Source: Oscillospiraceae bacterium (GTDB lineage Bacteria > Bacillota > Clostridia > Oscillospirales > QAMX01). From it: a stretch of DNA of 64,000 nucleotides. Under the pieces are notes generated by a model. It ran no database searches. It was not told the origin of the DNA and saw only the letters and a list, made by a program, of their open reading frames with translations. The stretch is taken from assembly GCA_015067705.1 (NCBI GenBank), contig SVLW01000008.1:1-64000 (forward strand), in the 5' to 3' direction. The translations under genes and the position numbers were made by a program. Every line of letters begins with the position of its first letter. The first letter of the stretch is position 1. Shown here one piece after another: positions 24,735 through 33,995 of this stretch.

Positions 24735-25824
24735 CTTCATTTGGCATGAGATGCTGAAAGAACTGCAGATTCTGTGCGATGCGGGTATCCGCCGGCGACA
24801 GCCGCAGCGCCGTCTCCGCGGCGGCAAGCGCCTCGGCGGGATTGCCCAGATGATACCAGGCCAGGGAGGCGAGATCGTAGGGCAGCGCGCCCCAGGCCAT
24901 GGGTTCGTTGATATAAATGGCGGGCCGCTCCCGGATGCGGAGAGCCGACTGGCAGGCGAAGAGCACGCCGGCCCAGTTTTCCTCCCGGAAATAGAGGAAC
25001 GCCAGCTCCACATATGCCTCCCGTAGCAGGGGCGCCTCCGCCGCCGCCCGGAGCAGCCAGCGAATGGCCTCTCCGCGATTGCCCAGCGCCTCATATGCCC
25101 GGGCAATGTAGCGCATGGAGGCGCTGCGTTCCGCGTCCCAGGTGGCCCGGGGCAGAGCAAGATGCCGCAGAAGCGTCCGGATGCAGTCCTCATAACGCTG
25201 ATAAAAGAGATACTCCCGGCCCAGATAGTGCATGTTGCGGTCGTTTTCTGGATCCTCCGCCACGGAAAGCTCCAGAAGCGGCAGATAGCTGCCCCGGGAT
25301 TTCGTCGGGTCTGCATGATGCTGCAGGGTCATGCCGGTGACGGTTCGATATCGTTCCGGGGCGCTGTCCGTGCGGACGAGGATCTCGTGCACGGCGTTCT
25401 GCCAGCAGTATCCGTGGCGGGCGTGGATCTTGTCGATCCAGAATACTGTGCCCTCCTGACCGCCCGGGAGATAGTTCCAGACGTAGCGATAGCGCAGTCT
25501 GGTGGATCCCTGTTCCCAGGCACGCTCCACGGCGTCCCGCCAGCCGGGGGTGAATACTTCGTCCAGATCCGTGCAGACACAGATCTCACAGTCCTCCGGC
25601 AGCCGGGAAAGCACGGCATTCCGGGCGCTGTCAAAGCGCCAGGGTGAAATGCGCTCCTGCCAGACCGTGACGCCCGCTTCCTCCAAAAGCGCCACGGTGT
25701 CATCCTCAGAACCGGTATCCAGTACATATAAGCGGTCCGCCTCCGCCATGGACTCTGCCCAGCGCCGGGCGAACGCGGCTTCGTTTTTGGAGATGGCGTA
25801 CACCGCCACCCGATAGTTACCCAT
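24721..25824 (-). CDS. Glycosyltransferase family 2 protein with TPR-like tail
   Basis: 367 residues from MGNYRVAVYAISKNEA. The GT-A fold is visible in the first ~210 residues: AISKNEAAFARRW, VLDTGSEDDT, and the metal-binding DLDE at 86-89 (CVCTDLDEVFTPGW). Residues ~220-350 are helical repeats of TPR type (YLGREYLFYQRYEDCIRTLLRH, YIARAYEALGNRGEAIRWLLRAA). It resembles the SunS/EpsO-like 'cell wall biosynthesis' group; the acceptor cannot be told. The start follows GGAG by 7 bases. That Shine-Dalgarno lies in the descending arm of a terminator (separate entry). A further in-frame ATG 14 codons upstream is inside this structure. Confidence 0.87.
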   Translation of the reverse strand: MGNYRVAVYAISKNEAAFARRWAESMAEADRLYVLDTGSEDDTVALLEEAGVTVWQERISPWRFDSARNAVLSRLPEDCEICVCTDLDEVFTPGWRDAVERAWEQGSTRLRYRYVWNYLPGGQEGTVFWIDKIHARHGYCWQNAVHEILVRTDSAPERYRTVTGMTLQHHADPTKSRGSYLPLLELSVAEDPENDRNMHYLGREYLFYQRYEDCIRTLLRHLALPRATWDAERSASMRYIARAYEALGNRGEAIRWLLRAAAEAPLLREAYVELAFLYFREENWAGVLFACQSALRIRERPAIYINEPMAWGALPYDLASLAWYHLGNPAEALAAAETALRLSPADTRIAQNLQFFQHLMPNEERSG

Positions 25825-25885
25825 AAAAAATCTCCTGCATAGGGGTTTGTGACACGAATCGGTCACGCACCAGTCTATGCAGGAG
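25825..25885 (-). terminator. Terminator overlapping the ribosome-binding site of the glycosyltransferase gene
   Basis: On the minus strand CTCCTGCATAG (25885-25875) pairs with CTATGCAGGAG (25842-25832), with an inner GTGAC/GTCAC stem. Six T follow and end exactly at the ATG. GCAGGAG, the only Shine-Dalgarno, is part of the descending arm. Confidence 0.7.
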
Positions 25886-25908
25886 TGTATCTTTTGGTGC
25901 AGTGCAGG

Positions 25909-26301
25909 TCAGGATCCCTGCAGCGCCAGATCGGCGAGGGCCTGAATCACTGCGGGATCTGCCGCACAGGCCGTGCCGTCGATGATCACATGAGCGGGGA
26001 AGAGGATCACCTCGAACTCATTGCCGTCCTCCCGCATGACCCACAGTGTGGAAAGCTCCCGGCCCGACGGGTCAGAGTGGCGGGAGATCGTCAGGGCGGA
26101 AAGCTGTTCGGCAAAAGCCTCAAGCATCTCCGGATCCTCCACCCGGCCGATGACGCCGGTGCCGGTATCCAGTTCAATGGCGGAGAGCTGCGCCGCGGAA
26201 AGCTCTGAGAAGGGCCGATAGGAAGGCCGGGTCGTGAAGAGCAATACAAAGCATAAAAGACAGGCCAAAAGGGCCAGATACAGCTTTCCTCTGGTACTCA
26301 T
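25909..26301 (-). CDS. Small membrane-anchored protein of unknown function
   Basis: 130 residues. The N-terminal segment 6-23 (KLYLALLACLLCFVLLFT) is a membrane anchor or uncleaved signal; there is no lipobox. The rest is a small soluble domain (SAAQLSAIELDTGTGVIGRVEDPEMLEAF, later GNEFEVILFPAHVIIDGTACAAD), probably outside the cell. I do not recognise the family. The ATG at 26301 follows GGGAGGTGG and is preferred to a start 41 codons upstream. It may be cotranscribed with the glycosyltransferase through the terminator between them. Confidence 0.6.
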   Translation of the reverse strand: MSTRGKLYLALLACLLCFVLLFTTRPSYRPFSELSAAQLSAIELDTGTGVIGRVEDPEMLEAFAEQLSALTISRHSDPSGRELSTLWVMREDGNEFEVILFPAHVIIDGTACAADPAVIQALADLALQGS

Positions 26302-26446
26302 TTTTCCACCTCCCGTTTCTCCTATTATAAGGCAGGGCGGCGGCGATTGCAATTCTTTTTCATGGGAGAGGAATCTGCTGGATTTCAGAAAAAAGAACAG
26401 AATTCGCGGTGCCGCTTTGGGCAAAAGGGATAAATTTCCGGGGCGC

Positions 26447-26475
26447 TTGCATTTGGGTACAGGGAATGCTATAAT
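26447..26475 (+). promoter_or_regulatory. Sigma-A-type promoter for the DUF1846 gene
   Basis: TTGCAT, 17 bases, TATAAT, ending about 54 bases before the ATG. Confidence 0.65.
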
Positions 26476-26528
26476 ATTCTTTGTTTTTGAGTATTGACCT
26501 TTTGATTTTCTGTAAAGGATGGCTTCGT

Positions 26529-28013
26529 ATGCGTATTGGATTTGACCGTGATCTTTATATCGAAAAGCAGACAGAGCATATTCTGAAGCGCATGGAGCAG
26601 TTTGACAACAAGCTCTATCTGGAGTTCGGCGGCAAGCTGTTTGATGACTATCACGCTGCCCGTGTTCTGCCGGGATTTGACGTGAATGCCAAGGTGAAGC
26701 TGCTGAAAAACTTTGCAGACAAGGCAGAAATCGTCTTCTGCATCAATGCAAACTCCATCGAAAAGAATAAGATCCGCGCCGACTTCGGCATCACCTACGA
26801 TCAGGATCTTTTGCGCACCATCGACGCCATGCGCGGCATGGGCCTTCTGGTCAACTCCGTGGTTATCACCCAGTACGCTGACCAGCCCGGCGCCATCACC
26901 TTCCGCAATATGCTGGAACAGCGGGGCGTTAAGACCTATAAGCATTATCCCATCAAGGGCTATCCCACGGACGTGAATCTGATCGTCAGCGAAAACGGCT
27001 ATGGCGCCAATGAGTTTGTAGAGACCACCCGCCCTCTGGTGGTGGTGACTGCTCCCGGCCCCAATTCCGGCAAGCTGGCCACCTGCCTTTCTCAGCTTTA
27101 TCATGAGAATCGCCGGGGCGTCCAGGCCGGTTATGCCAAGTTCGAGACCTTCCCCGTGTGGAATCTCCCGCTGCGTCATCCTGTGAATCTGGCCTATGAG
27201 GCGGCCACTGCCGACCTCAAGGACGTGAATATGATCGACCCCCTCCACCTGGATGCATACGGCGTCACCGCCGTGAACTATAACCGGGATATCGAGGGTT
27301 TCCCCATTGTGAACACCATCCTCACCCGCATCACGAACAAGACCATCTATCAGTCTCCCACGGATATGGGCGTCAATACCATTGCCAGCTGTATCGTGGA
27401 TGACGAGGTGGTGCGGGAGGCCGCTACGCAGGAGATCGTGCGGCGGTATTATAAGACCTGGTGCGAGTGCCGTATGGGCCGCGAAGAGACCGACACGGCA
27501 TACCGCATCGAAAAGCTCCTGTCCCAGCTTGACGTGGATCCCGAGTCCGCGCGTCCCGTTGCCGTGGCCGCCAAGCGGAAAGCAGAGCAGAGCGGCAGCA
27601 AGGCCATGGCCATCGAACTGCCGGACGGCAGAATCGTCACCGGCCGTTCCCAGAGCCTGATGAATGCCGCGGCCAGCTGTGTCATCAATGCCATCAAGAC
27701 CCTGGCGGGCATTGCGGATGAGGTGCATCTCATGTCCCCGGTGATTCTGGAGCCCATCGTCAAGATGAAGCGCGAGACCCTGGGCCGCCGCAGCCCCAAG
27801 CTGAATCTGGAGGAAATGCTGGTGGCACTGTCCATCTGCGCGGCTACCAATCCCATGGCGGAACTGGCGCTGTCGAAACTTCCGCAGCTGAAGGGCTGTG
27901 AGGCACACACCTCCTACATGGTCACCGCCCCCGGCACCAACATCCTCCGCAGTCTCGGCATGAACGTCACCTGCGAAGCCGTGTTTGAAACCGATGCCCT
28001 TTATAACGACTAA
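26529..28013 (+). CDS. DUF1846 family protein
   Basis: 494 residues from MRIGFDRDLYIEKQ. The whole protein follows the DUF1846 pattern: FDNKLYLEFGGKLFDDYHAARVLPGF, APGPNSGKLATCLSQLYHE, LRHPVNLAYEAATADL, SPTDMGVN and VTAPGTNILRSLGMNVTCEA. The family is widespread in Bacillota and has a known fold, but its enzymatic role is not established. The GPNSGK segment resembles a phosphate-binding loop. The ATG at 26529 follows AAAGGATG; an in-frame ATG at 26481 lies next to the promoter and is rejected. Monocistronic. Confidence 0.9.
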   Translation: MRIGFDRDLYIEKQTEHILKRMEQFDNKLYLEFGGKLFDDYHAARVLPGFDVNAKVKLLKNFADKAEIVFCINANSIEKNKIRADFGITYDQDLLRTIDAMRGMGLLVNSVVITQYADQPGAITFRNMLEQRGVKTYKHYPIKGYPTDVNLIVSENGYGANEFVETTRPLVVVTAPGPNSGKLATCLSQLYHENRRGVQAGYAKFETFPVWNLPLRHPVNLAYEAATADLKDVNMIDPLHLDAYGVTAVNYNRDIEGFPIVNTILTRITNKTIYQSPTDMGVNTIASCIVDDEVVREAATQEIVRRYYKTWCECRMGREETDTAYRIEKLLSQLDVDPESARPVAVAAKRKAEQSGSKAMAIELPDGRIVTGRSQSLMNAAASCVINAIKTLAGIADEVHLMSPVILEPIVKMKRETLGRRSPKLNLEEMLVALSICAATNPMAELALSKLPQLKGCEAHTSYMVTAPGTNILRSLGMNVTCEAVFETDALYND

Positions 28014-28055
28014 AAAAACCCGCCGTTTGGAACGCTCCAAACGGCGGGTTTTTCC
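28012..28055 (+). terminator. Terminator after the DUF1846 gene
   Basis: CCCGCCGTTTGGA / TCCAAACGGCGGG, 13 bp with a 4-base loop, then five T. Confidence 0.9.
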
Positions 28056-28056
28056 G

Positions 28057-28091
28057 CAAAAAAATGCCCGTCACACAAAGTGACGGGCATT
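28057..28091 (-). terminator. Terminator after metK
   Basis: ATGCCCGTCAC / GTGACGGGCAT with a 6-base or shorter loop, followed by T-run on the minus strand. It lies back to back with the DUF1846 terminator. Confidence 0.88.
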
Positions 28092-28099
28092 TTACATTT

Positions 28100-29287
28100 T
28101 TAGAGAGCAGCCAGCTTGCGCAGGGCTTCCACCTTGTCGGTGCGCTCCCAGCCCACATCCAGATCGTCTCTGCCGAAGTGACCATAGGCGGCCACCTGTT
28201 CGTACTGGGGACGACGCAGATCCAGGGTCTTGATGATCTCAGCGGGGCGGAAGTCAAAGACCTGCTCCACCAGTGCGGCCAGCTTTTCGTCGTCGATCTT
28301 GCCGGTGCCGAAGGTATCCACATAGATGGACACGGGACGGGCAACGCCGATGGCGTAGGCTACGCCGATCTCACAGCGTTCTGCCAGGCCGGAAGCCACC
28401 ACGTTCTTGGCGGCATAGCGGGCCATGTAGGAGGCGCTGCGGTCCACCTTGGTGGGGTCCTTACCGGAGAAGGCGCCGCCGCCGTGGTGGGAGAAGCCGC
28501 CGTAGGTGTCCACGATGATCTTGCGGCCGGTGAGGCCGGAGTCAGCAGCAGGACCGCCAAAGACGAAACGGCCGGTGGGATTGATATGATAAATGGTCTC
28601 GTCATCCAGAAGCTCTGCAGGCAGGGTGGGGATAATGAGCTTTTCGCGGATTTCCTCGCGCAGGGTCTCAATGGAGACGGTGTCATCGTGCTGGGTAGAA
28701 AGCACCACAGTGTGGATGCGGACGGGCTTGTCATTTTCGTCGTACTCCACGGTCACCTGGGCCTTGCCGTCGGGACGCAGCCAGCCGAGCTCGCCATTCT
28801 TGCGCATCTCGGCCAGGCGGCGGGTGAGGCGCTGGGCATAGGTCAGGGGAGCGGGCATCAGTTCCGGGGTCTCGGAGCAGGCATAACCAAACATCATGCC
28901 CTGGTCGCCGGCGCCGATCAGGTCGGAGGCGTCCGTGCCGTCCTTCTTGAATTCGTCGGAAGCGTCCACGCCCATGGCGATGTCCGGGGACTGCTCATCA
29001 ATGGAGGTCAGGACAGCGCAGGACTTGGCGTCAAAGCCGTATTCGGGGGTATTGTAGCCAATGCGTTCCACGGTCTTGCGGACGATGGCGGGAATATCGG
29101 TATAGCAGCTGGTGGTGATCTCGCCCATGACAAAGATCATGCCGGTGGTGGCAGTGGTCTCACAAGCAACACGGGCAGTGGGATCACGGCTGATAATGGA
29201 GTCGAGAATGGCATCGGAAATCTGGTCGCAGACCTTATCGGGATGCCCTTCCGTTACGGATTCAGAGGTAAAAAGCTTGTGTGCCAT
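28100..29287 (-). CDS. metK: S-adenosylmethionine synthetase
   Basis: 395 residues from [18 protein letters not shown]; the frame extends 13 codons upstream, but GGAG precedes this ATG. It makes SAM from ATP and methionine. Signature segments are [72 protein letters not shown] and a closing [10 protein letters not shown]. The 5' leader is only about 45 bases, so there is no room for a SAM riboswitch. SAM feeds queA and both radical SAM enzymes in this window. Confidence 0.98.
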   Translation of the reverse strand: MAHKLFTSESVTEGHPDKVCDQISDAILDSIISRDPTARVACETTATTGMIFVMGEITTSCYTDIPAIVRKTVERIGYNTPEYGFDAKSCAVLTSIDEQSPDIAMGVDASDEFKKDGTDASDLIGAGDQGMMFGYACSETPELMPAPLTYAQRLTRRLAEMRKNGELGWLRPDGKAQVTVEYDENDKPVRIHTVVLSTQHDDTVSIETLREEIREKLIIPTLPAELLDDETIYHINPTGRFVFGGPAADSGLTGRKIIVDTYGGFSHHGGGAFSGKDPTKVDRSASYMARYAAKNVVASGLAERCEIGVAYAIGVARPVSIYVDTFGTGKIDDEKLAALVEQVFDFRPAEIIKTLDLRRPQYEQVAAYGHFGRDDLDVGWERTDKVEALRKLAAL

Positions 29288-29334
29288 GTAGGAAATCTCC
29301 TTTGTAGTGTTATCCTGAAAAATCAACAGTGTCT

Positions 29335-29362
29335 AGTATAACATAAATGACAAATTAGTCAA
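29335..29362 (-). promoter_or_regulatory. Sigma-A-type promoter for metK
   Basis: On the minus strand TTGACT, 16 bases, TATACT. Confidence 0.75.
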
Positions 29363-29402
29363 TAGAGTCCCGGGAAAACCGTGAATACTCCTATATTTCC
29401 CA

Positions 29403-29660
29403 TCATTTCCGGCGCATACTTTCATACTTTTGCTTTGTGGCCATTCCGCCGCGGATGTGCCGCTCGTTTTTGTTTTCCTGCAGCACCTCCTGCACCTGTA
29501 AATAAAGCCCCCGATTAATCCCCCGCAGGCGTTCGGTGATGTCCTTATGTACCGTGGATTTCGAGATCCGATAGCGCGCGGCGGCGGCGCGGACGGTGGC
29601 GCGGTGCTCCACGATATAGTTTCCCAGTTCCTGCGCCCGCTCTTCCATGTTTCTTTGCAT
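29403..29660 (-). CDS. spoIIID: Sporulation transcription factor SpoIIID
   Basis: 85 residues from MQRNMEERAQELG. It matches SpoIIID throughout: GNYIVEHRATVRAAA, the helix-turn-helix recognition segment RISKSTVHKDITERL, and RHIRGGMATKQKYE. SpoIIID is a mother-cell DNA-binding protein that tunes sigma-E and sigma-K genes. GGGGAG lies nine bases before this ATG, and it aligns exactly with the start of the B. subtilis protein; an ATG at 29681 would nearly coincide with the transcription start. Its presence is strong evidence for endospore formation. Confidence 0.95.
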   Translation of the reverse strand: MQRNMEERAQELGNYIVEHRATVRAAAARYRISKSTVHKDITERLRGINRGLYLQVQEVLQENKNERHIRGGMATKQKYESMRRK

Positions 29661-29690
29661 ACTGACCAACTCCCCATACACTCGTGGGAT

Positions 29691-29722
29691 ATGTGTATGC
29701 GGAGGCGGGGCAGGATATGTGA
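29691..29722 (-). promoter_or_regulatory. Sigma-E-like promoter for spoIIID
   Basis: On the minus strand ACATATC, about 14 bases, then CATACACAT, close to the sigma-E pattern (-35 ATATT-like, -10 CATACAnT). An inverted repeat CATACAC/GTGTATG at 29675-29699 overlaps the -10 region. Confidence 0.5.
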
Positions 29723-29789
29723 AAAAGCACCGGGAGAGAGGCGCGGCAGAACGATCCTCAGAAACGGAAGAAGAATTGACGATAAGGAC

Positions 29790-29818
29790 TTGTCAACTGG
29801 AAACATCTGGTATATAAT
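29790..29818 (+). promoter_or_regulatory. Sigma-A-type promoter for the GH2 gene
   Basis: TTGTCA, 17 bases, TATAAT. The leader to the ATG at 29952 is about 125 bases; no known riboswitch was recognised in it. Confidence 0.65.
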
Positions 29819-29951
29819 GCAGCCAATTAAGAGAATATCGATACTCCCACGCGGCGCCGGAACCTCTGATACCGGTTTGATCCTGTGTTTTTTCCTCCTG
29901 CCGGAAGGGTAGGAATGAGATAGAAGAGAAAGAAAAGGGAGAATTGTTCAC

Positions 29952-32774
29952 ATGAGAGAAAAACAACTGATGAACAGGAACTGGCTCTACTTTTTTGGAG
30001 AGCCCACGTATCCTCAGCCCAAGTACGAAAGCTCTGATCAGCAGTACCGGGGATCCCGCGCAGAAAATGCCAGAGGCCCGGCCAGACGGGACTTCTTTGA
30101 CCGGGATTGGCGCAGGGTCCATCTGCCCCATGATTTCGTGGCGGAAAACGGTGTGACGGATGACGAGCCTTTCGGCGGAGAGCACTACGACTTCCCGAGA
30201 GACCGGGGCTCTGCCTGGTACCGTCGGTATTTCCGATTGGAGGAGGCGGATCGGGACCGCCGGATCGTGCTGCATTTTGAGGCAGTGGCCACCAAATGCG
30301 AGGTCTATGTGAACTCCATGCTTCTGAAGGTGAATCACACGGCAGGCATCGGATTTGACGTGGATATCACGGATGTGGCCCGTTTTGGAACGGATTATAA
30401 TGTGGTGGCGGTACACGCCGATTGTCACGACTATGAGGCGTGGTATTATGAGGGCGGCGGCATCACCCGCAATGTCTGGCTGGTAAAAACAGATCGTCTG
30501 TCTGTGGCCCTGTGGGGCGTGTATGCAAAGACGAAACGCCTGGACGAAGAGAACTGGGCGCTTCAGATCGAGACGGAACTGGAGAACTGTTATGCGGTGG
30601 ATCGGACGGCCCATGTTGTCTCCACGCTGCTGGCGCCGGACGGAACGGAAAGGGCGCGACTGGAGAGTGCGGCGCAGACGTTCCCGGCCTATGCACAGGG
30701 AACGGTCGTGCAGACCTGCACAGTGGAGCGTCCGGCGCTCTGGGATATCACGGTCTGCAATCTATACCGGGTGGTCACAGAAGTGGTTCTGGATGGCGAG
30801 ATCGTGGATCGCTATGAGACGAAGTTTGGCTTCCGCGAGATCCGGTTTGACGCAGACCATGGCTTTTTCTTAAACGGCCGCAGCGTCACCATTTATGGCT
30901 TTGCCAATCATATGACCTATCTGGGCGTGGGCGAGGCCATGAGCGATTCCATGCGGGAATTCCAGATGCGTACCCTGCGGGATATGGGCTCCAACGGCTT
31001 CCGCATGGCCCACAGCCCGCACGGCGAGGCGACCTATGACTACTGCGACCAGTACGGCATGCTGGTCATGGATGAAAACCGCGTGTTCCATTCCTCGGAT
31101 ATTTGTATCGATGAGGTACAGCGCATGATCCGGCGGGATCGCAACCATCCCAGTGTGATCATGTGGTCTCTCTATAATGAAGAAGATACCGTCACCCATG
31201 AGACGGGCAAGCGAATCTTCCGGACGCTGGCCGCCAAGGCGCGCCAGTTGGACGATACCCGCCCCATGACGGGCGCCACCTCCTATGGCGTTTTCTCCGA
31301 GCATGCTCACGAGGAATACGATCTCATCGGCGTGAACCATGAGACGGAATACTTTGAACGGCTGCACAAATTTAAGCCCGGAAAGCCCATTTACTGCTCG
31401 GAAATGGTGTTCCCTCTGGGACGGAAGGGCAGCGACGGCGTGACCATTGGCCTGGATGCAAGAGTCAGCGAAAAGGAATTCGTCATCGGCGGCTTCCATT
31501 TTACCGCATGGGCCTATGGCCCGGAAAAGGCCTCGATCTTTGACGGTATGGGGACGCCGGGCACCATTCGACATGGCTTCCGCGCCTATCTCCGGCAGGA
31601 GGAGCCCTTTGCGAAGATTTGTCCCGGCTGGGATTTCCCGGGAAAAGAGGGACAGCAGGTGATGCTGAACCTTGCAAATAACGGCGAGCAGGTGAAGGTC
31701 TATGTCAACGGCAGACTGGCCGGTGAGACCGGGACGGACCTTTATGCCATTACGCCTTTTGAAGTGGTCTACGAGCCCGGCGAGTGCCGGATCGAGGTGT
31801 ATCGGGACGGCAAACTCTGGGCAGAGGATCGCGCCCTGACCCCCGGCGCACCCCACAGACTGACGCTTACCATGGAAAATCTCTCCCTGAAGGCGGACGA
31901 CGATGACGTTGCCATCGTCACCTGTGTGCTGACGGACGAGCACGGCACGCCCTGCGGCAATGAAACCGGTCTGCCGGTGACCTTCTCTCACAATGAGGCA
32001 GGGGAATTTATCTGCGCCATGACGCCCCGGGAGGATGGCTTGCAGGGCTATCGCGGACCGGAGATCCGATTGGTGGATGGCCGGGCGCAGGTGTTGGTGC
32101 GGTCGCGCAATACGGCGGAGCCGCTGGTGATCCGGGCCTGTGCGCCGGGCGTGGAGGCGGCGGAGCTTTCCATCCGGCGGGAGCCCGGCACGCTGGTGCA
32201 TGTACCGGCAGTGGAAAGCAACTATGTGATGGACTGGACCGTGTCAAAGCTCATGCCCTATCAGGTGGATGAGGAAAAGGTCATGCGGGAGCATATGATC
32301 GAGCGCTGGGAGCACATTGATACACTGGGTTCTCCGGATGTGTTGTATCGCGCGGTCTCCGATCCCGCACGCGGGATTGCGGGCCTCTATCCTCCCGGCA
32401 CCAGCCTGAACTACGCGTTCCATGTGGACACCCGGGTGCCGGATCTGGGCGCGGCAGAGGGCAAGAAGCTGGGCCTCCATTTTGAGGGACTGGATGGCGT
32501 GGCCAATATCTATGTGACGAACGGCAGAACCACCGTGCGGGCACATCATCCCTCGGTCTCCCCCTGGGGCGGACATTATCGGCCGGAGCTGAAGCTGGTA
32601 TGCGACGGGATCGAGATGGGCGATCAGGTGGAGATCTGGGTCTTTATCCGGGATGCCGAGCGGGTGCATGGCGTGGACTGGCCTGTGCGCTGGATCTACA
32701 CCACCGAAGAGGAGGCTGCCGCACTGGATGTCCAGACCGCAAGGGAATGGAACGCCGCAAAAGGACTTCTCTGA
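29952..32774 (+). CDS. Glycoside hydrolase family 2 protein (beta-galactosidase/glucuronidase type)
   Basis: 940 residues, no signal peptide. Domain order fits GH2: N-terminal sugar-binding jelly roll (30-200; WRRVHLPHDF, WYRRYF), immunoglobulin-like domain (200-300), then a TIM barrel. The acid/base is Glu410 in NHPSVIMWSLYNEE and the nucleophile Glu484 in PIYCSEMVFP; spacing is as in known GH2 enzymes. SLYNE replaces the common SLGNE. After the barrel come Ig-like regions (620-760) and an extra C-terminal jelly-roll-like region (~800-910; FHVDTRV, LGLHFEGLDGVANIYVTNG). Cytoplasmic cleavage of a beta-linked sugar is inferred. The ATG follows GGGAG by nine bases. Confidence 0.9.
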   Translation: MREKQLMNRNWLYFFGEPTYPQPKYESSDQQYRGSRAENARGPARRDFFDRDWRRVHLPHDFVAENGVTDDEPFGGEHYDFPRDRGSAWYRRYFRLEEADRDRRIVLHFEAVATKCEVYVNSMLLKVNHTAGIGFDVDITDVARFGTDYNVVAVHADCHDYEAWYYEGGGITRNVWLVKTDRLSVALWGVYAKTKRLDEENWALQIETELENCYAVDRTAHVVSTLLAPDGTERARLESAAQTFPAYAQGTVVQTCTVERPALWDITVCNLYRVVTEVVLDGEIVDRYETKFGFREIRFDADHGFFLNGRSVTIYGFANHMTYLGVGEAMSDSMREFQMRTLRDMGSNGFRMAHSPHGEATYDYCDQYGMLVMDENRVFHSSDICIDEVQRMIRRDRNHPSVIMWSLYNEEDTVTHETGKRIFRTLAAKARQLDDTRPMTGATSYGVFSEHAHEEYDLIGVNHETEYFERLHKFKPGKPIYCSEMVFPLGRKGSDGVTIGLDARVSEKEFVIGGFHFTAWAYGPEKASIFDGMGTPGTIRHGFRAYLRQEEPFAKICPGWDFPGKEGQQVMLNLANNGEQVKVYVNGRLAGETGTDLYAITPFEVVYEPGECRIEVYRDGKLWAEDRALTPGAPHRLTLTMENLSLKADDDDVAIVTCVLTDEHGTPCGNETGLPVTFSHNEAGEFICAMTPREDGLQGYRGPEIRLVDGRAQVLVRSRNTAEPLVIRACAPGVEAAELSIRREPGTLVHVPAVESNYVMDWTVSKLMPYQVDEEKVMREHMIERWEHIDTLGSPDVLYRAVSDPARGIAGLYPPGTSLNYAFHVDTRVPDLGAAEGKKLGLHFEGLDGVANIYVTNGRTTVRAHHPSVSPWGGHYRPELKLVCDGIEMGDQVEIWVFIRDAERVHGVDWPVRWIYTTEEEAAALDVQTAREWNAAKGLL

Positions 32775-32812
32775 AAAATAACGATTGAACCGTGATGCCT
32801 CTGCGTATCATC

Positions 32813-32852
32813 AAAAACCCACCCGAATCCTGATGGATTCGGGTGGGTTTTA
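32813..32852. terminator. Bidirectional terminator between convergent genes
   Basis: AAACCCACCCGAATCC / GGATTCGGGTGGGTTT with a TGAT loop, flanked by T on one strand and A on the other. Confidence 0.9.
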
Positions 32853-32869
32853 TCGTGAGATCCGGTTAT

Positions 32870-33904
32870 TTACGGTTCAATGGCGATTTTTATGACGCCG
32901 TCCCGGCGGTTTTCGAACAGCTCATAGGCCTCTTCGATTCCGGAGAGCGGATAGGTGTGAGTGAGAAGCGGCGTGGTATCCAGCCAGCCCTCTTCAATGA
33001 GCTTCAAGATCTCATCACAATCACAGCCATCTACGCCGCCGGTTTTGAAGGTGAGGTTTTTGCCGTACATCTGCGGCAGCGGCAGGGTCTGATCCGTTTC
33101 GTAAAGTGCCACGATGGTGACGGTGGCATTGGGTCTGGCGCATTCCCAGGCCAGGCGGAAGCTCTCTTCCGTTCCGGCCACCTCCAGCACCACGTCCGCA
33201 CCGCCGTGATCGCTATAAAATCGCACGAACTCCGGCAGATTGGCGGGATCGGTTACCAGAACGTCCGGGTAATGCGTGCGGACAAAGGCGGCACGCAGCG
33301 GATCCTTCTCACAGACGATGATGCGCCGGGGCATTTTCAGCGCGGTGCAGATCAGGGTGCAGAGACCCGTGGGGCCGGCGCCCAGAATCAACACGGTGTC
33401 CTCATGGCGGATTTCGGAGATTTTGGCGGCCCAGAATCCGGTGGCCAGTACATCGCCGGTCAGAAGTGCCTGACGGTCGCTGACCCGGTCGGGGATATGA
33501 TTGAGTCCCTGATCGGCCAGGGGGACGCGGACGTACTCTGCCTGTCCGCCGTCGATGCGGCAGCCCAGTGCCCATCCGCCGTCCGGATGTTCGCAGTTAT
33601 TCACATAGCCTTGCCTGCAGAAAAAGCAGTCCCCGCAATAGGTCTCTACATTCACGGTCACCCGGTCGCCGGGGCGGAACTTCTCCACCTGATCGCCCAC
33701 CGCTTCCACCACGCCCACCATCTCGTGTCCCACGGTGATGCCGGGAACAGCGCGGGGAACGGCGCCGTGCTTGATGTGCAGATCACTGGAACAAATACTT
33801 GCGAGGGTGACACGCACCACTGCGTCCCGGGGATCCCGGATCTGCGGCAGCGGTTTTTCCTGCAGGGCGAACACGCCAGGCTCCTGATACGTATAGGTCA
33901 GCAT
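32870..33904 (-). CDS. Zinc-dependent medium-chain alcohol/polyol dehydrogenase
   Basis: 344 residues from MLTYTYQEPGVF. Catalytic zinc ligands are in ICSSDLHIKHG and VGHEMVGVV. The structural zinc site has four Cys, CGDCFFCRQGYVNNC. The nucleotide loop is LGAGPTGLCTL, followed by acidic VCEKD, which favours NAD(H). The set resembles threonine/sorbitol dehydrogenase and 2,3-butanediol-type enzymes; substrate unknown. It lies 91 bases downstream of the bile salt hydrolase gene on the same strand with its own promoter between, so joint action on bile acids is possible but unproven. Start chosen by AGGGGATG; the longer frame lacks family similarity. Confidence 0.9.
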   Translation of the reverse strand: MLTYTYQEPGVFALQEKPLPQIRDPRDAVVRVTLASICSSDLHIKHGAVPRAVPGITVGHEMVGVVEAVGDQVEKFRPGDRVTVNVETYCGDCFFCRQGYVNNCEHPDGGWALGCRIDGGQAEYVRVPLADQGLNHIPDRVSDRQALLTGDVLATGFWAAKISEIRHEDTVLILGAGPTGLCTLICTALKMPRRIIVCEKDPLRAAFVRTHYPDVLVTDPANLPEFVRFYSDHGGADVVLEVAGTEESFRLAWECARPNATVTIVALYETDQTLPLPQMYGKNLTFKTGGVDGCDCDEILKLIEEGWLDTTPLLTHTYPLSGIEEAYELFENRRDGVIKIAIEP

Positions 33905-33937
33905 CTCTTGGCATCCCCTTTCGGTCCCTTTTCCAAC

Positions 33938-33966
33938 AGTATAGCGGAAAACCGGGACTTTCACAA
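33938..33966 (-). promoter_or_regulatory. Promoter between bile salt hydrolase and dehydrogenase genes
   Basis: On the minus strand TTGTGA, 17 bases, TATACT. No terminator separates the two genes. Confidence 0.6.
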
Positions 33967-33995
33967 GACGGATCGGAAGAAATGCGTATATTATC

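Noticed and set aside
26481-26528. Longer DUF1846 start at ATG 26481
   Set aside because: It falls about six bases after the -10 element, so it would hardly be transcribed; the ATG at 26529 has a ribosome site.
29288-29334. SAM riboswitch upstream of metK
   Set aside because: The distance from the promoter to the start is only about 45 bases and lacks any S-box element.
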